Virus record (IMG/VR): IMGVR_UViG_3300006917_000063
Span: 1-38,346 of that record
DNA: 38,346 nucleotides
Reading direction: 5' to 3' (one strand)
Source: a virus
The position numbers and the translations under genes are program-made. Below are positions 24,697 to 32,373 of the stretch, piece by piece (positions within the stretch are counted from its first letter, which is position 1; every line of letters starts with the position of its first letter). The notes below the pieces were generated by a model. The model was not told the origin of the DNA. It made no database searches and saw only the letters and a program-made list of their open reading frames with translations.

Positions 24697-25710
24697 ATGG
24701 CCATTCCAACTACACGTAACGATTTCAAATCGTATTGCCTTCGCGCTCTTGGCGATGGTGTACTTCAGATCAACGTCTCTGATGCGCAAGTGGAAGATCG
24801 CATCGATGAGTCGCTATACGTCTATCAGCAGTATCACATGGATGCGGTGGTCAAGACGTATATGCGCCATGAGATAACGGGCAGCACACTACTGTTTACC
24901 GGAGCGACCACGGGAACCTTTACCAATAGTGAAATGATTGTCGGTCAAACGTCAAACGTGCAAGGCATCGTCACGCGTACCGTCAATTCAACTTCCATTA
25001 TTTTCTTTACGGTCGCCTCATCCAATACCGGCGCTGCGACCACAGATAGTTACAGTGATACCGCTCGCAAGACGTTTGTGGCGGGAGAAGTTGTTCTGGG
25101 CAAGCAATCGGGCGCGACTGGTACTGTGGCAGCCAACGGTGTGACGTTTGGCGACATGGACAACAAATGGTTTCCCGTTGTCGATTCGGTGATTGGCATT
25201 ACAAAGGTATTTCCCCCGTTCGATTCGCGCATCTCTGCGGATATTCTGTTCGACCCGCAGTCGCAGTTCAATATCTCGCTGTTGTCGAACTTCACCTCCA
25301 ATTCAATCATCCCGTATCACATTGGTCGTTCGTATCAGCAGTTGCTGAACGACACATTCCGTGGTCGGCCATCGGTGCGCTTCTCACGACACATGAATCG
25401 TCTCTACGTCGATGTGAACTGGTATGCAACATTCGCGCCCGGTCAGCACATTGTGCTTGAAGGGTATCGCACCATCGACCCCGCAGCGTATACCGATGTA
25501 TGGAGTGATCGGTGGTTGCAGCGGTATGCCACATCCTTGATCAAGCGTCAATGGGGGTTGAATCTTTCCAAGTACACGGGCATCGCATTACCCGGCGGAG
25601 TGAATCTTGACGGTCGTGCGATTCTGTCAGAAGCGCAACAGGAAATTCGCGATTTGGAAGAACAAGTGCGCACAGAGTTTCAGGAACCGCCGCAGTTTAT
25701 TGTTGGCTAA
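24697..25710 (+). CDS. gp13: gp13 neck (head completion) protein
   Basis: The 337-residue protein starts MAIPTTRNDFKSYCLRALGD, a conserved N-terminus of T4-type gp13, followed by VEDRIDESLYVYQQYHMDAV. The C-terminal part (FPPFDSRISADILFDPQSQF, the arginine-rich RPSVRFSRHMNRLYVDVNW and RWLQRYATSLIKRQWGLNLSKY) is also typical. It is somewhat longer than T4 gp13 (309 aa) because residues 62-153 hold an inserted beta module (TGTFTNSEMIVGQTSNVQGIV and GEVVLGKQSGATGTV). gp13 joins the portal to gp14 after packaging. The gene order 13-14-15 supports the call. Confidence 0.93.
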   Translation: MAIPTTRNDFKSYCLRALGDGVLQINVSDAQVEDRIDESLYVYQQYHMDAVVKTYMRHEITGSTLLFTGATTGTFTNSEMIVGQTSNVQGIVTRTVNSTSIIFFTVASSNTGAATTDSYSDTARKTFVAGEVVLGKQSGATGTVAANGVTFGDMDNKWFPVVDSVIGITKVFPPFDSRISADILFDPQSQFNISLLSNFTSNSIIPYHIGRSYQQLLNDTFRGRPSVRFSRHMNRLYVDVNWYATFAPGQHIVLEGYRTIDPAAYTDVWSDRWLQRYATSLIKRQWGLNLSKYTGIALPGGVNLDGRAILSEAQQEIRDLEEQVRTEFQEPPQFIVG

Positions 25711-25716
25711 ACCGTC

Positions 25717-26589
25717 ATGATCAATCCCTATTTTAATCAGACGACATTTGCTACAGAGCAAAATTTGGTCGCCGATCTGATTGATGAATCCATTCAGATC
25801 TACGGCCACAACGTCTACTACTTGCCGCGTTCTGAAGGCAACATCGATGCGTTTCTGGGCGAAGATCCACTAGCGAACTTTCAAGATGCGATTGAAGTCG
25901 AGATGTACGTCAAGTCGTACGAAGCATTTACGGGTCAATCTGAGTTCATCAGCAAATTCGGGTTACACATCGAAGATCAGATCACACTCGTTGTGTCGCA
26001 GCGACGGTTTGCAAATACGGTGACGGCAGGTGATGCAACGATTGTGCGACCTCGCGAAAATGATCTTATCTATATTCAGATGACGCCGACAAATCGGTAT
26101 TTGTTTGAAATCCGATTTGTGGAAAACAAAGAAGAACTGTTCCAGTTAGGTAAACTTTACACCTATGAGCTTCGGTGTGAGATGATGAACTTCACGAACG
26201 AAGTCGTCAACACTGGCAATACTGATGTCGATGCTGTCGCCTCACGTGATGCATACACGATTGCGCTCGTCATGAACGCGGGCGGAAATGGTACCTTCAC
26301 GATTGGTGAAACTGCCTATCAAGGTGCGAACCTTGCATCCGCGACAGCGACGGGCGAAGTCTATCAATGGACAGCGAATACGCGCACGCTCTTGGTGCAG
26401 CAGATCACGGGCACCTTCGCGAATGTCACCACGGTACGTGGTGCGAACAGTAACGCGGCATGGGTCGTCAGCAATACCACACCGAATACGGCACCGACGA
26501 TTCACGATCCGATCAGCGACAACGAGTTCTTGCAAGGCAATCCCTTGGGTGTCGTTGTCACTCGCGGCACACACATGTTAGACGATTAG
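25717..26589 (+). CDS. gp14: gp14 neck protein
   Basis: The 290-residue protein starts MINPYFNQTTFATEQNLVAD, typical of T4-type gp14, followed by LIDESIQIYGHNVYYLPR and RPRENDLIYIQMTPTNRYLFEIRFV. A beta insert lies at residues 190-250 (GNGTFTIGETAYQGANLASA ... LLVQQITGTFANVTTVRG), making it longer than T4 gp14 (256 aa). The C-terminus NPLGVVVTRGTHMLDD is conserved-looking. It forms the neck with gp13 and connects to the tail terminator gp15. It begins 6 nt after gene 13, without a clear Shine-Dalgarno site. Confidence 0.92.
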   Translation: MINPYFNQTTFATEQNLVADLIDESIQIYGHNVYYLPRSEGNIDAFLGEDPLANFQDAIEVEMYVKSYEAFTGQSEFISKFGLHIEDQITLVVSQRRFANTVTAGDATIVRPRENDLIYIQMTPTNRYLFEIRFVENKEELFQLGKLYTYELRCEMMNFTNEVVNTGNTDVDAVASRDAYTIALVMNAGGNGTFTIGETAYQGANLASATATGEVYQWTANTRTLLVQQITGTFANVTTVRGANSNAAWVVSNTTPNTAPTIHDPISDNEFLQGNPLGVVVTRGTHMLDD

Positions 26590-26592
26590 CAT

Positions 26593-27393
26593 ATGCACAC
26601 GCATTTCAAGCATCTTCTTCTCCGTCGCTATCTGTTAGCGTTTGGGTCACTGTTTGACAGCATCACGATTACCCGTGAGAATGAAAGCGGCGCCGAGACG
26701 TTTCGTGAACAGGTGCCGTTAGAATACGGCCCCAAAGAGCGATGGTTGACGCGACTCACGCAAGATCCAGAATTTCTGCGTGGTGTGGCACAAGTCGTGC
26801 CGCGCATTTCGTATGAGTTGTCGAATATCGCATACGATCCGTCGCGGAAGATGAACACGCTCAATAATCTCAAGTTCAACAGCAATGAAGAACATAAGTT
26901 AGCAAAATTGTATGTCGGGGTGCCGTATACGCTAACGATGACGCTTTCCGTCTTGACAAAACTGCAACAGGATGGTATGCAGATTGTTGAACAGATTCTT
27001 CCATTCTTCACTCCCGATTATACGATTGCTGTTCGACCGTTAGCGAACTATCCGGATCTTGTTGATGTGGTGCCGATTACGCTGCAAAGCGTGTCACATT
27101 CGGATAATTATGAAGGCGATTTTGTCACGCGCCGCGTCATTATCTGGACACTGGAATTTTCGATGAAGGTGTTCTTTTATGGCCCAGTCAAGGATAGTAA
27201 GCGTATCGAAGAAGTCATCGTCAATCTGTATAACTCTCCGTATGAAGATCTGTCAGCACCGAATGCGAACACGCTGCCAAAGGTGACGATCACGGTGCAA
27301 GCGGATCCCGCGAATCAGACGATCAACAGTACGTCAACAACGATTACGTCGAATACGACGATTACGGAAGACTTCACATACGAACCTGATTAG
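26593..27393 (+). CDS. gp15: gp15 tail terminator / proximal sheath stabiliser
   Basis: The 266-residue protein is near the T4 length (272 aa). Characteristic segments are HFKHLLLRRYLLAFGSLFDSI, VPLEYGPKERWLTRLTQDPE, RISYELSNIAYDPSRKMNTL, YVGVPYTLTMTLSVLTKLQQ and VIIWTLEFSMKVFFYGPV. The protein caps the tail tube and sheath and receives the head neck. The C-terminal 40 residues are Thr/Asn-rich (NQTINSTSTTITSNTTITED), which looks like a low-complexity extension. It starts 3 nt after gene 14. Confidence 0.93.
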   Translation: MHTHFKHLLLRRYLLAFGSLFDSITITRENESGAETFREQVPLEYGPKERWLTRLTQDPEFLRGVAQVVPRISYELSNIAYDPSRKMNTLNNLKFNSNEEHKLAKLYVGVPYTLTMTLSVLTKLQQDGMQIVEQILPFFTPDYTIAVRPLANYPDLVDVVPITLQSVSHSDNYEGDFVTRRVIIWTLEFSMKVFFYGPVKDSKRIEEVIVNLYNSPYEDLSAPNANTLPKVTITVQADPANQTINSTSTTITSNTTITEDFTYEPD

Positions 27394-27395
27394 GT

Positions 27396-27845
27396 ATGAC
27401 GAAACAATTAGATGAAATATTTGATGTCGAACCCACGTTAGTGGCCAATGCATCGACGGCGCTCGCGACTACGACATCGACTGAACTTGTGGTGGCAGAA
27501 CCCGTCGAGGCCCCTCCGAATGGTGCGTTAGAAAAAGATTTTCAATATGCCCGCACCACGATCACCGATAGCATCAATGATGTCAAGGAAGCGGCAAAAA
27601 GCGCCATTTTGTTAGCGCAGAGTGGGGACAGCCCGCGAGCGTATGAAGTCGTCGCCACGATGCTCACCGCTATTGTCAATGCGAACAAAGAACTAGTGCA
27701 TTTGCATAAAGCACGAAAAGACGCCTCTACAGAAGTCAAAACGGATCAAAACGAAAGCAACGTCACAATCGAAAAAGCTGTGTTTGTCGGACGCGCTGCT
27801 GATTTGTTACGAGAGCTTCGTTCTATCCAAAAAGACACTAAGTAA
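27396..27845 (+). CDS. gp16: gp16 small terminase subunit
   Basis: The 149-residue protein is similar in length to T4 gp16 (164 aa). The core GALEKDFQYARTTITDSIND, KEAAKSAILLAQSGDSPRAYEVVATMLTAI and NANKELVHLHKARKD form the helical coiled-coil region of T4-type small terminases. The first 45 residues are Ala/Thr/Glu-rich and probably flexible. It recognises DNA and stimulates the large subunit encoded immediately downstream. It starts 2 nt after gene 15. Confidence 0.9.
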   Translation: MTKQLDEIFDVEPTLVANASTALATTTSTELVVAEPVEAPPNGALEKDFQYARTTITDSINDVKEAAKSAILLAQSGDSPRAYEVVATMLTAIVNANKELVHLHKARKDASTEVKTDQNESNVTIEKAVFVGRAADLLRELRSIQKDTK

Positions 27846-27855
27846 GTGAACGCAT

Positions 27856-29517
27856 ATGCCTAAGAGTACCCGCTCTGAAAAGGGGTATAACGGGAACCCC
27901 AACCTGCCGCTTCCCAACGAACAAGTCTCGCTTACACAAGCAGAACTTGAAGAGTATGTGAAATGCGCGAACGACCCGTTCTACTTCATCAATAACTACG
28001 TTAAGATCGTGCACGTCGATCATGGTATCGTGCCGTTCAAGATGTGGCCGTTCCAAGAGAGCATCATCGACGTCTTCGAAAACAACCGATTCGTTATCTG
28101 CAAGATGGCGCGTCAGTCGGGAAAATCGACCGTCGTGGTGTGTGGATATTTTCTCTGGTTCATTACCTTTCATCCGGATGTAAGTGTTGGCATTCTTGCG
28201 AATAAAGAAAACACTGCGATTGAGCTGTTGCGCCGATTGAAGCAGTCGTATGAGTATCTGCCCAACTTCCTAAAGCAAGGCATTCTCAAGTGGGATCAGA
28301 AGCTCATCATGCTCGCGAACAACTCCCGCGTACGTGCGGAAAGCACCAGTGCCAGCGCCATCCGCGGCGACACGTTCAACATTCTGTTCCTCGATGAGTT
28401 TGCGCACGTGCCTGAAAACATTGCGGGTGAGTTCATGACCTCCGTGTTTCCGGCAATCTCGTCTGGTAAGACGACGAAGTTGTTCGTCATTAGCACACCA
28501 AACGGATACAATCTGTTTTACAAGATTTGGAATGATTCGGAAGAAAAACGTAATACCTATAAGACGATTGGGTTTACGTGGCGTGATGTGCCCGGTCGCG
28601 ACGAGCAATGGGCCGAGGAAATGCGCAAGAATCTTGGTGAGCAGGCATTCCAGCAAGAGTTTGAATGCTCGTTCCAAGGATCCGCAAACACGCTGATTCC
28701 GGGCTATAAGCTCTCACAAATGACGTATATGACGCCTGTGGAAGATCGAGGCGATCTCAAGATCTACGTCAAACCCATTCGCGCTGACGAACGGGATCCC
28801 GCGCATGTCTATGTCATGACTGTCGATACGTCGCAAGGGCACGAACAAGACTATGCGGCCATTAGCGTCTTCGATATTTCAGTCGCGCCGTTTCGTCAAG
28901 TCGCGATGTTTCGACGAAACAATTTGGCACCGCAGTTGTTAGCACCCCTAGTCAAACAAATCGGCCAATACTATTGCAATGCGTTCGTGCTCGTGGAAAT
29001 CAATGACGTGGGGTTGACGGTCGCGGATTCGCTGCACACAGAATTAGAGTATGAGAACATGATCTATGTGCGCTCACATCCCAAAAAAGGGCAAATGCTT
29101 GGAGGGGGGTTCAATCCCAAAGCGCGTATGGGATTGCGCATGACGCAAGCGACGAAACGTATTGGGTGTGCGCAACTTCGTGCGATGATTGAACGGGATC
29201 AATTGCTGATTACGGATTACCAAACACTTCGAGAACTCACGACATTTGTCGCGAAAGGCGGCACCTATCAAGCGGAAGAAGGCGCACATGACGACTGTGT
29301 GATGACGCTGGTGATTCTCGGATGGTTGACGGCACAAAGTGGATTTGAAAATTATGTGGGTCTGTCGATGCGTCGCATGCTCATGAACCAAGCGGAACCC
29401 GTTACGCTGGAGGAACCGTTTATAGGGTTTTTTGATGTACAACCAGAAGTCACATGGGAAGATGCAACATCGTCACGATATGCGGTGGTGGAGGATACGG
29501 ATTTCTGGAAAACGTAA
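27856..29517 (+). CDS. gp17: gp17 large terminase subunit (packaging ATPase and nuclease)
   Basis: The 553-residue protein (T4: 610 aa) carries Walker A as ARQSGKST at residues 85-92 and Walker B as NILFLDEF with D180-E181, followed by the coupling segment VISTPNG near 211-217. The C-terminal nuclease has its acidic residues as D324 (MTVDTSQG), E381 (LVEINDVG) and D479-D480 (HDDCVM), the RNase H-like arrangement of phage terminases. It drives DNA translocation into the prohead and makes headful cuts. I see no intein or intron, although this gene is split in some relatives. Confidence 0.97.
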   Translation: MPKSTRSEKGYNGNPNLPLPNEQVSLTQAELEEYVKCANDPFYFINNYVKIVHVDHGIVPFKMWPFQESIIDVFENNRFVICKMARQSGKSTVVVCGYFLWFITFHPDVSVGILANKENTAIELLRRLKQSYEYLPNFLKQGILKWDQKLIMLANNSRVRAESTSASAIRGDTFNILFLDEFAHVPENIAGEFMTSVFPAISSGKTTKLFVISTPNGYNLFYKIWNDSEEKRNTYKTIGFTWRDVPGRDEQWAEEMRKNLGEQAFQQEFECSFQGSANTLIPGYKLSQMTYMTPVEDRGDLKIYVKPIRADERDPAHVYVMTVDTSQGHEQDYAAISVFDISVAPFRQVAMFRRNNLAPQLLAPLVKQIGQYYCNAFVLVEINDVGLTVADSLHTELEYENMIYVRSHPKKGQMLGGGFNPKARMGLRMTQATKRIGCAQLRAMIERDQLLITDYQTLRELTTFVAKGGTYQAEEGAHDDCVMTLVILGWLTAQSGFENYVGLSMRRMLMNQAEPVTLEEPFIGFFDVQPEVTWEDATSSRYAVVEDTDFWKT

Positions 29518-29521
29518 ATCC

Positions 29522-29528
29522 CTAAATA
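29522..29528 (+). promoter_or_regulatory. Late promoter box CTAAATA for gene 18
   Basis: The context is CCTAAATAA, starting 4 nt after the gene 17 stop. The predicted leader is about 57 nt and contains a short stem GCCG/CGGC (29537-29552) near its 5' end and AGGAGA (29578-29583) 7 nt before the ATG. Confidence 0.75.
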
Positions 29529-29590
29529 ACCATGTCGCCGCATAACAACGGCTTATTTCAGTCACTTACTCCATATTAGGAGAATGTTCT

Positions 29591-31687
29591 ATGGCATTTC
29601 AAGTTTCGCCGGGCGTCAACATTTCAGAAATTGATCTGACCGCTGGCGTTCAAGCAGTTTCTCTTTCCGCAGGTGGTTTTGCTGGCCCGTTTCAGTGGGG
29701 CCCAGGCCTCGATGTTATCAATGTTAGTTCGGAAGAAGACTTGGTGCGTAAGTTTGGCAAACCAGATACAAACGTCTACGAATACTGGTTCACTGCGCAG
29801 TCGTTTCTGTCGTATTCCAACCAGTTAAAAGTGGTGCGTGCGCTGAGTGCGCGAGCACTGAATGCAACTGCCGCATTCAAGACGCTGACAGGTACTGTTG
29901 CGAATTCTAGTGCGACTGCATTGACAGGCACCGGGACACTCTTTCAGACAGAACTGAAAGTTGGTCAGAAGATCGTATTGGCCGGTAGCGTGGAAGCTAC
30001 TGTCAACTCTATTGCCAGCAACACCTCGCTGACGGTGACGTCGGCGCTGTCGAATGCTGTGTCAAGTGCAACAGTCGCCGCGTATGGCGTGCTGGTGCAG
30101 AATGATGCGGATCACGACAACAACTACGCGTCAGGTGCTTCCGGATATGGCCTTGCATCCGCAAAATGGCCGGGCGATCTTGGCAACTCACTCAAAGTGA
30201 GTCTGTGCCCCAGTGCTGGCGCATTTAGCAACAGTGGCCTTACGGGCACACTTTCGCTGACTGCGGATAGCACCAGCGTGTCTGGCTCAGGCACATTGTT
30301 TTCCGGCGAACTGCTTGCTGGTGATTACATTGTGGCGAACGGAAAGTCATATCAAGTGTCATCCGTCGCGAGCAACACGGCATTGACGCTCGCAGAAGCT
30401 GCAGACGATACGGGTTCATTCACGACAGGTAACTGGTCGCGCAAGTGGGAATATAACTCACTGTTTGATGCGGCGCCGGGTACAAGTGATTGGGCTACGG
30501 CTCGCAGCGGATCGACAGATGAACTGCACGCGGTTGTCGTCGACCAAGACGGTCTGTTTACAGGCGTTCCCGGTACCGTGCTTGAGCGTTTTGCGTTCCT
30601 GTCAAAGGCATCGGATGCAAAGACGCTCAATGGCGATTCCAACTACTACGCAAACGTGCTCAACCGTCAGTCTGCATACGTATGGTGGATGGGTCACGTG
30701 GGCACCACAACCAACTGGGGTTCACCCTCAACGGGTCTGACGTTCGGTGCTGCGGTATTGCCATACACGAAGTCGCTTGATGGCGGCAACGACGCGAACG
30801 AAGTGATCAGTGCGGGTGAAGTGCAGACTGCGTACGATCTGTTCGCAGATGCGGATCAGTACGACATCTCGTTACTCGCAGCGGGCCCCGCGTCAATGGC
30901 TACCGCTGGATACCTCATCAGCAACATTGCAGAAGTTCGCAAGGATTGCGTGGTGTTCGTTTCACCGCTCAAGGCTAGCGTGGTCGACAACGCAGACAAC
31001 GAAGTGGATGACGTGATTGGAGATCGTAACGATCTGCCTTCAAGCAGCTACGCGGTGATGGATAGCGGGTGGAAGTACACCTACGACAAGTATAACGACG
31101 TTTATCGGTGGGTGCCGCTCAACGGCGACATGGCCGGTTTGGCAGCACGCACGGATACGACCAACGATCCGTGGTTCTCACCCGCAGGGTTCACGCGTGG
31201 CAATATCAAGAACGTCGTGAAGTTGGCGTGGAATCCGAAGCAAGCCGACCGCGACGACATCTACAAGGTGGGAGTCAATCCTGTCGTGAGCTTCCCCGGA
31301 CAGGGCGTCGTGCTTTACGGCGATAAGACGTTGCTGAGCCGTCCGAGTGCGTTTGACCGTATCAATGTGCGCCGTCTCTTCATTGCATTGGAAAAGACGA
31401 TTGCACGCTATGCCAAGAGCCAACTCTTTGAGTTCAACGACGAGTACACGCGTTCCGCATTCCGGAATGTGGTGGAGCCGTATCTGCGGGATGTGAAAGC
31501 ACGCCGCGGCGTTACTGACTTCTTAGTCGTGTGCGATACCACAAACAACACACCAGCAGTGGTGGATGCAAATCAGTTTGTGGGTGACATCTATGTGAAG
31601 CCTTCACGTTCAATCAACTTCATTCAGTTGAATTTCGTGGCGGTTCGTTCAGGCGTTTCGTTCCAAGAAGTCGTGGGGGCGGTGTAA
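29591..31687 (+). CDS. gp18: gp18 contractile tail sheath protein
   Basis: The 698-residue protein (T4: 659 aa) starts MAFQVSPGVNISEIDLTAGV, the conserved start of T4-type sheaths, followed by YWFTAQSFLSYSNQLKVVRA. The C-terminal half has typical sheath segments (FVSPLKASVVDNADNEVDDV, GFTRGNIKNVVKLAWNPKQA, ISVNPVVSFPG-like GVNPVVSFPGQGVVLYGDKT, and VRSGVSFQEVVGAV at the end). Two related beta inserts are present at residues about 100-166 and 218-279, sharing the patterns SGTGTLFxxELxxGxxIVxxG and IASNTxLTVT. They probably decorate the outer face of the tail. It has a strong AGGAGA site and its own late promoter. Confidence 0.96.
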   Translation: MAFQVSPGVNISEIDLTAGVQAVSLSAGGFAGPFQWGPGLDVINVSSEEDLVRKFGKPDTNVYEYWFTAQSFLSYSNQLKVVRALSARALNATAAFKTLTGTVANSSATALTGTGTLFQTELKVGQKIVLAGSVEATVNSIASNTSLTVTSALSNAVSSATVAAYGVLVQNDADHDNNYASGASGYGLASAKWPGDLGNSLKVSLCPSAGAFSNSGLTGTLSLTADSTSVSGSGTLFSGELLAGDYIVANGKSYQVSSVASNTALTLAEAADDTGSFTTGNWSRKWEYNSLFDAAPGTSDWATARSGSTDELHAVVVDQDGLFTGVPGTVLERFAFLSKASDAKTLNGDSNYYANVLNRQSAYVWWMGHVGTTTNWGSPSTGLTFGAAVLPYTKSLDGGNDANEVISAGEVQTAYDLFADADQYDISLLAAGPASMATAGYLISNIAEVRKDCVVFVSPLKASVVDNADNEVDDVIGDRNDLPSSSYAVMDSGWKYTYDKYNDVYRWVPLNGDMAGLAARTDTTNDPWFSPAGFTRGNIKNVVKLAWNPKQADRDDIYKVGVNPVVSFPGQGVVLYGDKTLLSRPSAFDRINVRRLFIALEKTIARYAKSQLFEFNDEYTRSAFRNVVEPYLRDVKARRGVTDFLVVCDTTNNTPAVVDANQFVGDIYVKPSRSINFIQLNFVAVRSGVSFQEVVGAV

Positions 31688-31700
31688 GTACTTACACCGC
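31679..31700. other. 22-bp perfect palindrome across the gene 18 stop codon
   Basis: GCGGTGTAAGT followed by its exact complement ACTTACACCGC. As RNA it would fold into a stem of about 9 bp with a 4-nt loop and includes the UAA stop at 31685-31687. No T-run follows, so termination would be atypical; an mRNA processing or stability element between sheath and tube is equally possible. Confidence 0.6.
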
Positions 31701-31728
31701 ATTCCACAGCCAAGGAGTATAACAAGTT

Positions 31729-32319
31729 ATGGCATTCAATCTCGATCAGTTTCGCAATACGCTCATCAACGGCGGTGCCCGTCCCTCGCTCTTTGAGATG
31801 GAACTTCGTTGGCCTGCAAGCGTTTCGACTGGCCGTCTCGCGGAACAGCTATCGCGATTCATGGTCAGCGTGTCGGAAATTCCAGCTTCGACCATTGGAA
31901 CGGTTCCCGTTTCGTATTTTGGTCGGAAGCTGAACTATCTCGGCGACCGCACGTTTGCGACGCTGAGTGTGACGGTGATGAACGATGAGAATTTTGCGAT
32001 TCGTAAGGCACTCGAAGAGTGGATGGATCGTATGTCAGGGCATCGTTCCGCCACGTCGCAGTATCGTGGCGGCATTCAGTCAGGTAACTTTGTGAGCGAT
32101 CTGTCGCTGACGCAGTTCGGTCGTGAAGGCAACCGTCTTCGTACCTACAACTTCATTGGTGCGTTTCCTAACAATCTGGGCACGATTAGTCTGGATTGGA
32201 GCACGAATGATTCCATTGAAACGTATACGTGCGAGTTCACCTATCAGTGGTGGGAAGTGTCGGGTCAGATTCCAACACGCGATAACCCGACTCTGACGGT
32301 CGACGTTACCGTCGGATAA
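31729..32319 (+). CDS. gp19: gp19 tail tube protein
   Basis: The 196-residue protein (T4: 163 aa) starts MAFNLDQFRNTLINGGARPS, then FMVSVSEIPASTIGTVPVSYFGRKLNYLGDRTF, the conserved tube-protein core. FAIRKALEEWMDRMSGH and the end segment YTCEFTYQWWEV are also typical. It polymerises inside the sheath as the DNA channel. AAGGAG lies 11 nt before the ATG, after the palindrome at the end of gene 18. It is probably co-transcribed with gene 18, with hairpins on both sides setting relative mRNA levels (inference). Confidence 0.95.
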   Translation: MAFNLDQFRNTLINGGARPSLFEMELRWPASVSTGRLAEQLSRFMVSVSEIPASTIGTVPVSYFGRKLNYLGDRTFATLSVTVMNDENFAIRKALEEWMDRMSGHRSATSQYRGGIQSGNFVSDLSLTQFGREGNRLRTYNFIGAFPNNLGTISLDWSTNDSIETYTCEFTYQWWEVSGQIPTRDNPTLTVDVTVG

Positions 32320-32334
32320 GTAGAGATAATATTC

Positions 32335-32360
32335 GAGAGGTACCCTTCGGGGTACCTCTC
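32335..32360 (+). terminator. cUUCGg-capped 11-bp hairpin between genes 19 and 20
   Basis: GAGAGGTACCC (32335-32345), loop TTCG, then GGGTACCTCTC (32350-32360), a perfect 11-bp stem with an extra-stable C(UUCG)G loop. Such CUUCGG hairpins are known in T4 intercistronic regions. There is no U-run after it and the gene 20 ribosome site follows at once, so it may be a weak terminator, an mRNA-stability element or a processing site rather than a full stop. Confidence 0.7.
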
Positions 32361-32373
32361 AGAAGGTGATTAC

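Noticed and set aside
29532-29579. 15-codon leader peptide between the gene 18 late box and gene 18
   Set aside because: Its ATG lies only 3 nt after the promoter box, so it would not be in the transcript by the T4 rule; no ribosome site.
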